This document shows, one piece after another, positions 26,480 through 33,846 of a stretch of 64,000 nt of DNA. A model generated the notes under the pieces. It was not told where the DNA came from. It did not search any database and saw only the letters and a list, made by a program, of their open reading frames with translations. Both the position numbers and the translations under genes were made by a program. How positions within the stretch are numbered: the stretch's first letter is position 1; each line of letters starts with the position of its first letter. Source of the stretch: a virus; IMG/VR virus record IMGVR_UViG_3300040808_002740, positions 1 to 64,000 of that record, one strand, 5' to 3'.

Positions 26480-27293
26480 TCCTGTTGGTACACACCTCGG
26501 TGGTGGTGTCGTCCTCTTTGAGAACGTGTTCAACCTTGACTGGGATTGGATGCGTGAATACTGCAAGGACGTTTTGCAGGCAGAGCGCGAGACCATGTAC
26601 ACGCCAGGTGTTGACCCGATTACTGGTGAGGACGGCTACATCAATCGGAGCGGATATTTCTTTAAGAAAGATTCGTTGGATGAGATGCCGTGGCGTGGGA
26701 GTTTCGTTCATCAGGACAGCCGCTCTGAAGTAATTGATGTCCTTGACTACATTGAGGAGCGCCGAGATGCGTGTCTTCTCTCGTATCTAGAAATGTTCCC
26801 AATTGCCGGTAAGTGCATTTGGTGGAAGATCAAAAGCCACATTGTTGCTTATCCGGTTGGCGGGTTTTTAGGAATGCACGCAGATGTGAGTACTGACTAC
26901 GAGTACGGCAAGCCTCATCCTCGTGATCAGTTGGCCACTCGCAACAGCGTTTCGGTTGTGGCTTACCTGAACGACAACGTCAAGTCGGAGGATGAGCTTG
27001 ACGGAACGAACTTCACTGGTGGTGCTCATAACTTCGAATACCTAGATATCAAACACGAAGACATAAAGAAAGGCGACATGCTTTTCTTCCCGTCTAATTA
27101 TGTTGCAGCGCATGAAGTGCAGCCCGTGACTGGCGGGTGGCGCTACTCTTACTTGGGGTGGTATTGTCAAGGTACGCCAAACCCTGATGTTTGCGAAAAT
27201 GTGGTTGACCCACAAGAACACCCTACCCTTGCCCGAATCTCAACGAATGTGTACATGGAAGATGGATACTCAATACTCCCCCCAGTCGGATAA
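26469..27293 (+). CDS. Fe(II)/2OG dioxygenase, P4H-like, IWWK subfamily
   Basis: A 274-residue P4H-like enzyme. Ligands H137-x-D139 (LGMHADVS) and H215 (AAHEVQPV), with R225 (GGWRYSY). The element IWWKIKSHIVAYPVGGFLGM (about 117-136) precedes the first ligand and is shared with the oxygenases at 27843 and 28489 (IWWR...), marking a paralogous subfamily. An insert of about 20 residues (KSEDELDGTNFTGGAHNFEY) sits in the core. ATG 26469 is chosen because GGGGA lies eight bases upstream; ATG 26463 is too close to it. It overlaps the preceding oxygenase gene by 11 bases. Substrate unknown. Confidence 0.85.
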   Translation: MSDNPVGTHLGGGVVLFENVFNLDWDWMREYCKDVLQAERETMYTPGVDPITGEDGYINRSGYFFKKDSLDEMPWRGSFVHQDSRSEVIDVLDYIEERRDACLLSYLEMFPIAGKCIWWKIKSHIVAYPVGGFLGMHADVSTDYEYGKPHPRDQLATRNSVSVVAYLNDNVKSEDELDGTNFTGGAHNFEYLDIKHEDIKKGDMLFFPSNYVAAHEVQPVTGGWRYSYLGWYCQGTPNPDVCENVVDPQEHPTLARISTNVYMEDGYSILPPVG

Positions 27294-27843
27294 AACAATT
27301 GGAATTGCCCACCCAGGAAAGATGGGCGGCACCCTTGCCTATGCTTTGTGTAAGAGCGGGCACAGGGTTGTCTGGGCATCGGCTGATCGCTCTGAGGCAA
27401 CACACGAACGTGCAGCAGAGTTTGATCTCACTGATCTCGTGACCCTTGATGCGATGCTCGCAAAATGCGACATCATTTTCTGCATTGCTTTTGGTGGCGC
27501 TCCACTTGAGATTGCGAACTATGTTGCATCTCGTGGCTACAACGGACTTTACGTTGACGCCAACGGTCTCTGGGGCGAAGAGTCCGAACAGGAAATTGCA
27601 TCCATCATCACCGGAGCAGGCATTGATTATGTTGAAGCCGGACTTTATGGATGGCCATATCCCGGTCGTGAAGGCTACACAAATGAGCACACCCTGTACC
27701 TGTCAGGAGATAGGGCTCAGGAGGTTGCTGATCTTTTCACTGACGGGTACTGGACACCCGAGGTTCATGAAACCTCAGCCAAAGAGGTGAAGCGTCTCCG
27801 CAATGACCGCGAGCGTGGAACCGAATTCCCTGACGAGAAGTAA
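27262..27843 (+). CDS. Short NAD(P)-binding beta-hydroxyacid-dehydrogenase-like protein
   Basis: About 193 residues. Residues 12-35 (TIGIAHPGKMGGTLAYAL) form a Rossmann nucleotide-binding loop of the 6-phosphogluconate/3-hydroxyisobutyrate dehydrogenase type, with G14 and M21-G-G23 kept. CDIIFCIAFGGAPLEIANYV and YVDANGLWGEESEQEIA continue the fold. The protein ends near residue 190, so the usual helical C-terminal dimerisation/catalytic domain is missing. The start is uncertain: ATG 27262 is used, ATG 27247 is possible, and neither has a good ribosome site. It overlaps the upstream oxygenase and its stop overlaps the next start. A redox role beside the oxygenases is plausible but unproven. 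Confidence 0.7.
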   Translation: MDTQYSPQSDKTIGIAHPGKMGGTLAYALCKSGHRVVWASADRSEATHERAAEFDLTDLVTLDAMLAKCDIIFCIAFGGAPLEIANYVASRGYNGLYVDANGLWGEESEQEIASIITGAGIDYVEAGLYGWPYPGREGYTNEHTLYLSGDRAQEVADLFTDGYWTPEVHETSAKEVKRLRNDRERGTEFPDEK

Positions 27844-28514
27844 TGGAAGCAATCCATCACGGCTTTGGGATCGTTGAGTATCGAAATGTCCTAGACATTG
27901 ATGCTTCGTTTTTTGAAGGATGGCTTGAACGCCGTCGCGAACAAGAACCAAGCGACTACACCTTGCAGGATGATGGCACGTACATGAATAGGGGTGGCTA
28001 CATCTTCACAGAGGAGCAGGTCAATGCTTCCCCAGGTCGTCTTCTGCAACTTAAAGTGAACACCACTGACGACGATCTGAAGTTTGCAGAACTTCTTGAA
28101 AAATCAATGGGTGAATGTGTCACCAAATATTTCAATTTCTTCCCTGACGCAAAAGAAAACATTTGGTGGAGAGCCGTGCCTCATGTCGCTACCTACAAAC
28201 CGGGTGGATACATGGGATATCACAACGACAACTTAGTTGGTGCTGGTTCGGAAAGCGAAAAAGCGATCTACAGCGTCCTGACCGGATCTCTGATTCTGAA
28301 AGATGATTGCGTCGGTGGCGATCTTGGATTCAAATACATCGACAAGCATTTCGCCCCCGAAGCGGGAACAGCATTTGTTTATCCTGCCGGTTTCTTAGGC
28401 ACTCACGAAGTTGTGCCAGTAACGTCAGGGGAACGTATTTCCTATCTGGAGTTCTTTGGTCATGGAACTCTGATAGGAACTATTCCTTTCACTCCTCTTC
28501 GTACGGAATCTTAG
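27843..28514 (+). CDS. Fe(II)/2OG dioxygenase, P4H-like, IWWR subfamily
   Basis: A 223-residue enzyme. Ligands H127-N-D129 (MGYHNDNL) and H188 (GTHEVVPV), with R198 (SGERISYLE). The IWWRAVPHVATYKPGGYMGY block (about 107-126) and NRGGYIFTEEQ match the enzymes at 26469 and 28489, so they are paralogs. The core lacks the GGE triplet of other P4Hs, having GGDLGFKYIDKHF, a milder variant. TAATG joins it to the upstream dehydrogenase-like gene. Its last bases overlap the end of the opposite-strand oxygenase gene (convergent, 28489-28514). Confidence 0.85.
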   Translation: MEAIHHGFGIVEYRNVLDIDASFFEGWLERRREQEPSDYTLQDDGTYMNRGGYIFTEEQVNASPGRLLQLKVNTTDDDLKFAELLEKSMGECVTKYFNFFPDAKENIWWRAVPHVATYKPGGYMGYHNDNLVGAGSESEKAIYSVLTGSLILKDDCVGGDLGFKYIDKHFAPEAGTAFVYPAGFLGTHEVVPVTSGERISYLEFFGHGTLIGTIPFTPLRTES

Positions 28515-29487
28515 TTCCGACTGGAGCGCCCTCTTTTGAGCGTTGCTGCGTCTCAATAGTTGAGGCGTGGAAACCTAACGCTGAGTCTTTTGACGTGTCC
28601 AGGTGCGAGTAGCCCGAATGGGAGAACTTGACGTGATCTTGGTACAGGTAAGGCACATACACCGGAGCTAGCCACATGTCGCTTTCCTGAGGCTCCAGTA
28701 CTTCGTATTTGTGCTCTCCGCCATGACCGAACTGCGTCAGGTAGGTGTATCGAGGTGCTCCTTCTCCAACTTGCGCCACTCCATGAGTTCCAACATAGTT
28801 GGCAGGGAAAAGAATGATGTCTCCGGTTTTTGGTTTTACCGTGATGTCTAAGTAGGGGAAGTGCATTTCTCCACCTTCATAGTCATCGTTGAAATAAGCC
28901 AGACCGTTCACGACTTGGTACATAGCGATCTCTCGTTCGCTGTAGTACCTCTGCCCATCAATGGTGAAGGTGTTGGTGTCGTTGTCGTTGTGGAGACCCA
29001 GATTCGCTCCTGGCATGTACTTGAGACAGTGTCCTCTCATTCGCCACCAAATTGAGTTGACGATAAGTGGGTAAATATCACAGTACCTGATTAGGCAGTG
29101 ATACAAACTTTCCTCAACACCCTCAAAAAAGTTTCTGACGTCGTGTGGCGTGCTTGGGTTGACTGGTTCAGGCATCCCCATACCGCCGACCCGCATTGGT
29201 AGTGCGAGTAGATCTTTCATGTCCACGATTTTGCCGTCAAAAGTTTCGCCGTGGAGCATGTTGCCTTCGTCGTCTTTGATGATTTCAAGACCACATGATG
29301 GCACGTATGCCATTTCGTCAATGTATGGCAAAATTACGTCTCGGTCAACGTTGAAAACGTTGTGGAAGTGGATTACTCCACCTTTGTAATTTGTGTACTC
29401 AATCTCGTTGACAGTTTTGCAGTCGTTTTCGTCAAGACTGTAATAGGCGTACTTGTCTCGAGTTGGAGGTCCGAATCTTGCGGGCAT
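28489..29487 (-). CDS. Fe(II)/2OG dioxygenase, P4H-like, IWWR subfamily (opposite strand)
   Basis: A 332-residue enzyme. Ligands H166-N-D168 (LGLHNDND) and H235 (GTHGVAQV), with R246 (GAPRYTYL). IWWRMRGHCLKYMPGANLGL (about 146-165) marks it as a paralog of the two + strand enzymes. The core YFNDDYEGGEMHFPYLDIT (about 198-216) is canonical. The last ~80 residues are an extra unrecognised tail. It is the most downstream gene of a six-gene minus-strand island (28489-31524), convergent with the oxygenase at 27843. TAATAT lies six bases before the ATG and there is no ribosome site, which would fit a leaderless transcript. Confidence 0.85.
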   Translation of the reverse strand: MPARFGPPTRDKYAYYSLDENDCKTVNEIEYTNYKGGVIHFHNVFNVDRDVILPYIDEMAYVPSCGLEIIKDDEGNMLHGETFDGKIVDMKDLLALPMRVGGMGMPEPVNPSTPHDVRNFFEGVEESLYHCLIRYCDIYPLIVNSIWWRMRGHCLKYMPGANLGLHNDNDTNTFTIDGQRYYSEREIAMYQVVNGLAYFNDDYEGGEMHFPYLDITVKPKTGDIILFPANYVGTHGVAQVGEGAPRYTYLTQFGHGGEHKYEVLEPQESDMWLAPVYVPYLYQDHVKFSHSGYSHLDTSKDSALGFHASTIETQQRSKEGAPVGTKIPYEEE

Positions 29488-29499
29488 GTATTTATATTA
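29485..29499 (-). promoter_or_regulatory. Candidate -10 element for a leaderless start of the minus-strand oxygenase
   Basis: On the minus strand TAATAT (29499-29494) is followed by six bases and the ATG at 29487. No Shine-Dalgarno sequence is present. This spacing would place the transcript start at or near the ATG. A weak call from sequence alone. Confidence 0.3.
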
Positions 29500-30270
29500 G
29501 CCGATGCGGTAGGCAAGAACTGTACCGATCTCGTCGTGTGCCAAGTGATACACCTCGTAGTCTTCACGTTGGGCAATACGGCGGTTGATCCGGTGCATTC
29601 GCTCTTCGTGGGCGCGCATGCCGTCTTCGTACAAAGCGCCGAATTCAGCAAGATCGTAAATCATCATGATTCCGCCTACCCTGATTGAGTCAAGCATGTT
29701 GTCAACCAGATTTAGGTTCGGGGTCAGGAAGTCATGGGTGTGCAGGCGGGCTGAATCAAAAAATTCCGTTACTGTGCCTTGCTCAAAGTCTTCAAAGTCA
29801 ATGATTTTGTAGGAGCACTCTGGTTGATTGGGGATGGTTCCGTTCTCGTTCAGCGTGTCTTCCATGATTCTGGTTTCAAGTGAGTTCAACCAGTAATAAT
29901 CTTTTGTCCCTGCCTGCATGTGTGCCGTGTGCATCTGGATGGGGAAAGATCCAGAGATGAGAATTTTCTCAGTTGTTTCCAAGTCTCTTGGCTTCAGAAC
30001 GCCATATAGAGATTTAACTGCTACGTAGTTGCGCCAAGCGTATTCAAGCCATGTGTTGTCTTGTTCACCTAGCCACGTGGAATATTTCCAGAAGTACCAG
30101 TCTCGACCAACGGCAGCTTGTCGCATGTCAGCGTTGGCGGCAGTAATTGCCGCATCGGCGAGGCGGGAGTAGTCGCGCACAACGCTCAACTCGTCTTCCC
30201 AAGTGGTTCCAGTTTGGTTAGTGGAAAGGCTTCGAGCAACGACGCCTTTATGGAAAATGCTGCTAGACAC
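29497..30270 (-). CDS. Unknown protein, possibly methyltransferase-fold
   Basis: A 257-residue protein starting at GTG. The middle contains TEKILISGSFPIQMHTAHM and later DNMLDSIRVGGIMMIYDLAE, which resembles strands beta-1 and beta-4 to beta-5 of class I SAM-dependent methyltransferases, but the glycine loop is poor. The N-terminal ~80 residues are helical and Trp/Tyr-rich (GRDWYFWKYSTWLGEQDN). I do not recognise the family. It overlaps the upstream 111-residue gene by eight bases and lies nine bases before the minus-strand oxygenase gene, suggesting one operon. A modifying role is conceivable, not shown. Confidence 0.55.
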   Translation of the reverse strand: MSSSIFHKGVVARSLSTNQTGTTWEDELSVVRDYSRLADAAITAANADMRQAAVGRDWYFWKYSTWLGEQDNTWLEYAWRNYVAVKSLYGVLKPRDLETTEKILISGSFPIQMHTAHMQAGTKDYYWLNSLETRIMEDTLNENGTIPNQPECSYKIIDFEDFEQGTVTEFFDSARLHTHDFLTPNLNLVDNMLDSIRVGGIMMIYDLAEFGALYEDGMRAHEERMHRINRRIAQREDYEVYHLAHDEIGTVLAYRIG

Positions 30271-30598
30271 CGCTGTTCACCTCGTACTGCGAAATATGGC
30301 GACGACGCCAGAACCTTCTGACTAGGAGAACCATCCAACTGCGCTGTTTTCTGCCGAAAGAAAATCCGGGGTCGTATGATCTTTCTTTACCTAAGACAGT
30401 CAGGTAAGCCTCAAGGGTGTGTGGCTCAAACATCCAAGTGCAACGATCAACCAGGTCGTCAATGGTGTATGTATCCATATCATCTTCTGTGAGACCCAAG
30501 ATGTAGAAGCATGACAGCAAGTGTGTGCTTGTCCAGTCAAGTTCCGCCTGAGGGCTATAAACCTTGCCTGATGTTGGAGTTGAGGTCCTGATGGCCAT
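30263..30598 (-). CDS. Unknown small protein
   Basis: A 111-residue protein beginning MAIRTSTPTSGKVYSPQAEL. The first half is helical and acidic (LGLTEDDMDTYTIDDLVDR), the second basic and aromatic (RKQRSWMVLLVRRFWRRRH), which could contact membrane or nucleic acid. No family recognised. Its ATG overlaps the stop of the upstream gene and its end overlaps the downstream gene, so it is expressed with the minus-strand island ending in an oxygenase. Confidence 0.55.
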   Translation of the reverse strand: MAIRTSTPTSGKVYSPQAELDWTSTHLLSCFYILGLTEDDMDTYTIDDLVDRCTWMFEPHTLEAYLTVLGKERSYDPGFSFGRKQRSWMVLLVRRFWRRRHISQYEVNSGV

Positions 30599-30828
30599 TA
30601 GGTGTCTTTTCTAACTTTTTCGCAGATGATGACTGCACCTTCTTCGGCAAGTTCAAGCGCTCCAACGGAAGGGTTGAAGGTGATTGCGGCTCCCATGTTG
30701 TTGTTGACGCTTTCCGATTCGGGTGTTTCTTCCTCAGGCACGAAGCGTCCAGTTGATGTAGCGATTTCGCTTGGATGTCGATCATCCCCATCCAGAACGG
30801 CTCGAAGGTGAGGTGACGAAAACTTCAT
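30598..30828 (-). CDS. Unknown small acidic protein
   Basis: A 76-residue protein (MKFSSPHLRAVLDGDD...). The first 45 residues look disordered and acidic (PEEETPESESVNNN); the last 30 form a short beta/helix unit (ITFNPSVGALELAEEGAVII). No family recognised. Overlaps the upstream gene by four bases and the downstream gene by one base, in a tightly packed minus-strand operon. Confidence 0.5.
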   Translation of the reverse strand: MKFSSPHLRAVLDGDDRHPSEIATSTGRFVPEEETPESESVNNNMGAAITFNPSVGALELAEEGAVIICEKVRKDT

Positions 30829-31037
30829 GCCGTTAGAGCCTCAAATGCCGACAATTGTCGCTTCAGCGAGACGTAGTTGTAATAGTTTAGATCTGCTTCG
30901 GAAACGGGGATTTCCATTGCGGACGTTGCTGTTTCTGGGTCAACTTCCAGAAACGTGCAAAGCACGAAGATTGAGTACTCCAAGAAGTCTTGGGCTTCGC
31001 TTCTCGCTTGAGCGATTTGAGCTGCTGACAATGCCAT
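30825..31037 (-). CDS. Small helical protein, member of a local three-gene family (copy 1)
   Basis: A 70-residue protein. A helix with EAQDFLEYSIFVLCTFLEVD, then PETATSAMEI, an acidic loop, and a C-terminal helix (YVSLKRQLSAFEALTA). The same layout (hydrophobic helix, then DP or NP plus a short loop, an acidic loop with a late Asp/Tyr, and a closing helix) recurs in the two genes upstream at 31053 and 31273, so these are probably tandem paralogs. Function unknown; could be phage-specific binding modules. Confidence 0.5.
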   Translation of the reverse strand: MALSAAQIAQARSEAQDFLEYSIFVLCTFLEVDPETATSAMEIPVSEADLNYYNYVSLKRQLSAFEALTA

Positions 31038-31052
31038 TTTGTGCTCCTAGCG

Positions 31053-31265
31053 TCAGAGTGCTGCCAAGTACGCCTTTGCGTCTCGGAGTTTTTGCATTGC
31101 ATCTGACAATACTTCGTAGGAGGGGTCATCGCTGGAATAGTCGTCAGCAACTGATACTGGATCGATGTTGAGTGACATGCAAGCCATGAATACGTCTTCT
31201 TCGCATGCGGCAACACCATTGAGTGCGGCGCTTCTTTTCTTTTCGTTGGAGATTGAGAAAATCAT
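31053..31265 (-). CDS. Small helical protein, local three-gene family (copy 2)
   Basis: A 70-residue protein starting MIFSISNEKKRSAALNG. The central ACEEDVFMACMSLNIDPVSV aligns in layout with copies 1 and 3, followed by an acidic loop (DDYSSDDPSYEVLSD) and a closing helix (AMQKLRDAKAYLAAL). ATG 31265 is used in preference to far upstream codons that would overlap copy 3. Function unknown. Confidence 0.5.
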   Translation of the reverse strand: MIFSISNEKKRSAALNGVAACEEDVFMACMSLNIDPVSVADDYSSDDPSYEVLSDAMQKLRDAKAYLAAL

Positions 31266-31272
31266 TTTGACC

Positions 31273-31524
31273 TCAGAGTGAGTTGATTCGCGTGACGAGA
31301 TCGTTGTACTGCTTGACCCGTTCCGCCAGGTTGACGTCCAGTTGGTTGAAGTCTTCTGCCTCTGTGTCAAAACTGTCGGGCAGTGGGTGCGTGCCAGTGT
31401 CAATGGTTTCTGGGTTTACTCCAGCGTGAAGCGCTGCAACGATAATCAACTCTTCAGCAGACTCTTTGATAAGATTCAAATGATAGAGTTTTTGGTCATT
31501 GTTGATATTGTTGAGAGCTACCAT
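31273..31524 (-). CDS. Small helical protein, local three-gene family (copy 3)
   Basis: An 83-residue protein (MVALNNINNDQKLYHLNLIK...). ESAEELIIVAALHAGVNPET matches the helix-then-PET pattern of copy 1; an acidic loop (DSFDTEAEDFNQLD) and a closing helix (LAERVKQYNDLVTRI) follow. A GGAG ribosome site is at good distance. It is the first gene of the minus-strand island, divergent from the peroxidase-like gene, so the 31525-31615 gap probably holds its promoter. Confidence 0.55.
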   Translation of the reverse strand: MVALNNINNDQKLYHLNLIKESAEELIIVAALHAGVNPETIDTGTHPLPDSFDTEAEDFNQLDVNLAERVKQYNDLVTRINSL

Positions 31525-31600
31525 CTTCGTCTCCTACAGAACACTGGTGCAACACCGATTGTAGCATATTTTGGGGTTTTATCGCCGAGGAGCAAGGGAA

Positions 31601-31616
31601 TGGTATTATCCCTGCA
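31601..31616 (+). promoter_or_regulatory. Extended -10 candidate before the peroxidase-like gene
   Basis: TGGTATTAT at 31601-31609 is an extended -10 element (TGn plus TATTAT). The ATG at 31616 begins seven bases after it, so the transcript would be leaderless or nearly so. GAGGAG-like sequence is present but too far upstream (about 24 bases) to serve as a ribosome site. No convincing -35 box. Confidence 0.4.
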
Positions 31617-32284
31617 TGGCGAAAATTGAGTCAATTTCACAAGAAATGATGGATCTACTCGTCTCCGAACATGATCTTGGCCCAACTGCTGACGGGGAAA
31701 GCGTTTACGACATTCCGCTTTTGCCTTTTGACAGCGAAGAAGGCGATCTGATCACTAATCAACGCGGTAACGTCACCATGATTGTCAACGTGACAGGAGA
31801 GTGCGGAAACTCAATGCAGTATCCGATGCTTCAGGTTCTGCAATACGACTATGAAGATCAGGGTTTTCAAATTGTTTGCGTGCCAACTAACGACTATTGC
31901 GAGTTCGCGTATGGCGACTTTGCAAACAACTCGACGAGCACGGCTGAAGAGGCTTACAACTACGCCTTTTACAACTACCGAGTCCGTCTACCGTTCACCG
32001 AGTTGGTTAAATCTCGTTACAGCCGAGAAGACGACGACCGCTCATTTGAGCCACACCCCATCTATAAGAGGCTTGGTATTGATCCAGGTTCGTTGATTTT
32101 GGGCAACTTTGAGAAGTTTATTGTTTCCCGTGACGGCAAGCGGCGAGCACGATTCACTAACGGGTGCCTGCTGCCAGCAAACTTTGAGACCGGCTACGAC
32201 GAATACGGTCCAAAAGAAGGGTTGAAACGTATTCGAGCAGCGATTGAGTACTTCTTGGCTGAGGAATACGACGACGAAAAATGA
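31616..32284 (+). CDS. Glutathione-peroxidase-like (thioredoxin-fold) protein
   Basis: A 222-residue protein. Residues 50-101 (QRGNVTMIVNVTGECGNSMQ, then PMLQVLQYDY and IVCVPTNDYCEF) follow the glutathione peroxidase pattern with the peroxidatic Cys at C63. The block LGNFEKFIVSRDGKRRARF (about 162-180) fits the later family region with FEKF-x-V-x-x-DG. Two usual catalytic partners look lost: the Trp before NFEKF is Gly here, and the NQFG glutamine region is replaced by NDYC. Activity may be altered, or it may be a thioredoxin-fold binding protein. Its stop overlaps the next oxygenase gene. Detoxifying peroxide from uncoupled oxygenase turnover is one possible role. Confidence 0.65.
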   Translation: MAKIESISQEMMDLLVSEHDLGPTADGESVYDIPLLPFDSEEGDLITNQRGNVTMIVNVTGECGNSMQYPMLQVLQYDYEDQGFQIVCVPTNDYCEFAYGDFANNSTSTAEEAYNYAFYNYRVRLPFTELVKSRYSREDDDRSFEPHPIYKRLGIDPGSLILGNFEKFIVSRDGKRRARFTNGCLLPANFETGYDEYGPKEGLKRIRAAIEYFLAEEYDDEK

Positions 32285-33846
32285 TTGTTGAATTTGATCA
32301 ACACACAGTTGAGCAAGTAGTTGAAAACCCATCTTTGTACGCCGCTGCTTACAAGCAGCATGGAATGATCGTTTTCAAAAAAGCGTACTTCTCTGACGCT
32401 GAAGTAGTGAAAATCTTTAGAGCGCTTGGCCCCGAGTTGAACTTCACTGCTTTCGCAACTGATGACAACGGACCTCGCGAAGACACTCTTAGTTGGCCAT
32501 ACATGCAGGATCACGATAAGGCGATCAGGCAGGACGAAGAGGATGGCGTCAACTCACCTGAAAAAGATCTAATCCAATGGCATGTAGAAGGCGTTGCTAT
32601 GCGGTGGCCACAGTATGCCGCCGGGTGGAACATGGAGCTTTTTGCGTGCAGTAGCGAATTCGGGAAAACCGGGCTCGTTGATATGTGCAAGATGTACGAC
32701 GATCTTGCTGAGCCGGAAAAAGAATTCCTAAAAAAGTCCAGGATCATTCACGTTCCCAACTGGCAACAAGGCGACCCCTACAAACTGAGTCGAAAATTCA
32801 TAGAGGCAATTTATGAAGCCCCCTATGACGAAAACCTGTCCATGGCAGATCTTTTTGTGCAGGCAAAACGCGACAAAGTCACCATGATTGATGGCGACTC
32901 TTACATCAATTCTTACTCCAGGCAAGCCGTAGACCCTCACCCCGCATCAGGCAGAGACACGCTGCGCGTTTGCCCATGTAGTGCGCCTTGGGGCATCCAA
33001 GATCATCTAGTTCTCTTTGACGGCAGGCAACCCACAAAAGAAGAAATTGAATTTTTCGATCGCCTGATGGTGAAGATCACTGAAGAAATTACTTACAACA
33101 ACGACATCCAGATGTGGCATAAATGGGATGAAGGTGATTTTGCGTTGCCTGACCTGTTCCGAATGGCTCACGGAGTCAGGGGTGGAATGCAGGAGGGGCA
33201 ACGACGCTTCCGTGGAAACTGGTGTTTCGCTGTTGGCACACAGGCGGATCCGATGGAAAGACGACTTGTTGATTCATCTCTTGTGAAGAAAGACAAAACA
33301 ATGCGTTTAAAGACACCTGAAGTTGAAGGCGTACTCATCATTGAGGAATGCTTTGACTCTTCAGAGATTTACCCAAACCTAAAATCAGCAGAATGGCAAA
33401 ATCTGCGTCCGGACTCACCTCCCGAGTCAACACATCTACACCTCGTAAACGAAGCGCATTACTCAAATGTTTTGTATGAAAACATCGGCGATTCAATAGC
33501 TCAAGTAATCAAACATGCAGATGAATTCTTTGGATGTAGGCATCTTGCTTACGACCTGGGTAATTCCTTGTCGCACATGAAGTTCGTTGAAGGATCTGGT
33601 GCTGGTGCGCCAGAAGGTGAAACATATAACGTTGAGATGGCGGGAACGACGACACTGATTTTCTTCTTGAACGACGATTACAAAAATGGAAACATTGTGA
33701 TACGCGAAAAAGAAGGCACAACAATTTTAGATAAGCCCTGCTCTGGGGATGCAATGTTGATTGATGGTAGTCTCGTGTACGAATCTCTCGCATGCACCGA
33801 TGGAGAAAAAATTGTCGCAATCGTCCACCTTGACAGGCAAAACTGA
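32281..33846 (+). CDS. Two-part 2OG oxygenase: TauD-like with HxE motif plus degenerate C-terminal domain
   Basis: A 521-residue protein. Residues 1-320 are TauD-like with H101-V-E103 (QWHVEGVA), the DPHPASGRDTLRV loop (about 218-230), and H297 (RMAHGV) followed by R308/R309/R311. HxE instead of HxD occurs in clavaminate-synthase-type members. Residues 340-521 look like a second double-stranded beta-helix domain: IFFLNDDYKNGNIVIREKEG and GDAMLIDGSL, but the His ligands are not clear, so it may be inactive or structural. It overlaps both neighbours. The pairing resembles the long oxygenase at 24911. Substrate unknown. Confidence 0.78.
   Translation: MIVEFDQHTVEQVVENPSLYAAAYKQHGMIVFKKAYFSDAEVVKIFRALGPELNFTAFATDDNGPREDTLSWPYMQDHDKAIRQDEEDGVNSPEKDLIQWHVEGVAMRWPQYAAGWNMELFACSSEFGKTGLVDMCKMYDDLAEPEKEFLKKSRIIHVPNWQQGDPYKLSRKFIEAIYEAPYDENLSMADLFVQAKRDKVTMIDGDSYINSYSRQAVDPHPASGRDTLRVCPCSAPWGIQDHLVLFDGRQPTKEEIEFFDRLMVKITEEITYNNDIQMWHKWDEGDFALPDLFRMAHGVRGGMQEGQRRFRGNWCFAVGTQADPMERRLVDSSLVKKDKTMRLKTPEVEGVLIIEECFDSSEIYPNLKSAEWQNLRPDSPPESTHLHLVNEAHYSNVLYENIGDSIAQVIKHADEFFGCRHLAYDLGNSLSHMKFVEGSGAGAPEGETYNVEMAGTTTLIFFLNDDYKNGNIVIREKEGTTILDKPCSGDAMLIDGSLVYESLACTDGEKIVAIVHLDRQN

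Noticed and set aside
25856-26602. Long minus-strand frame (248 codons) over the end of the TauD-like gene
   Set aside because: Covers two genes with real motifs on the plus strand and starts without support.
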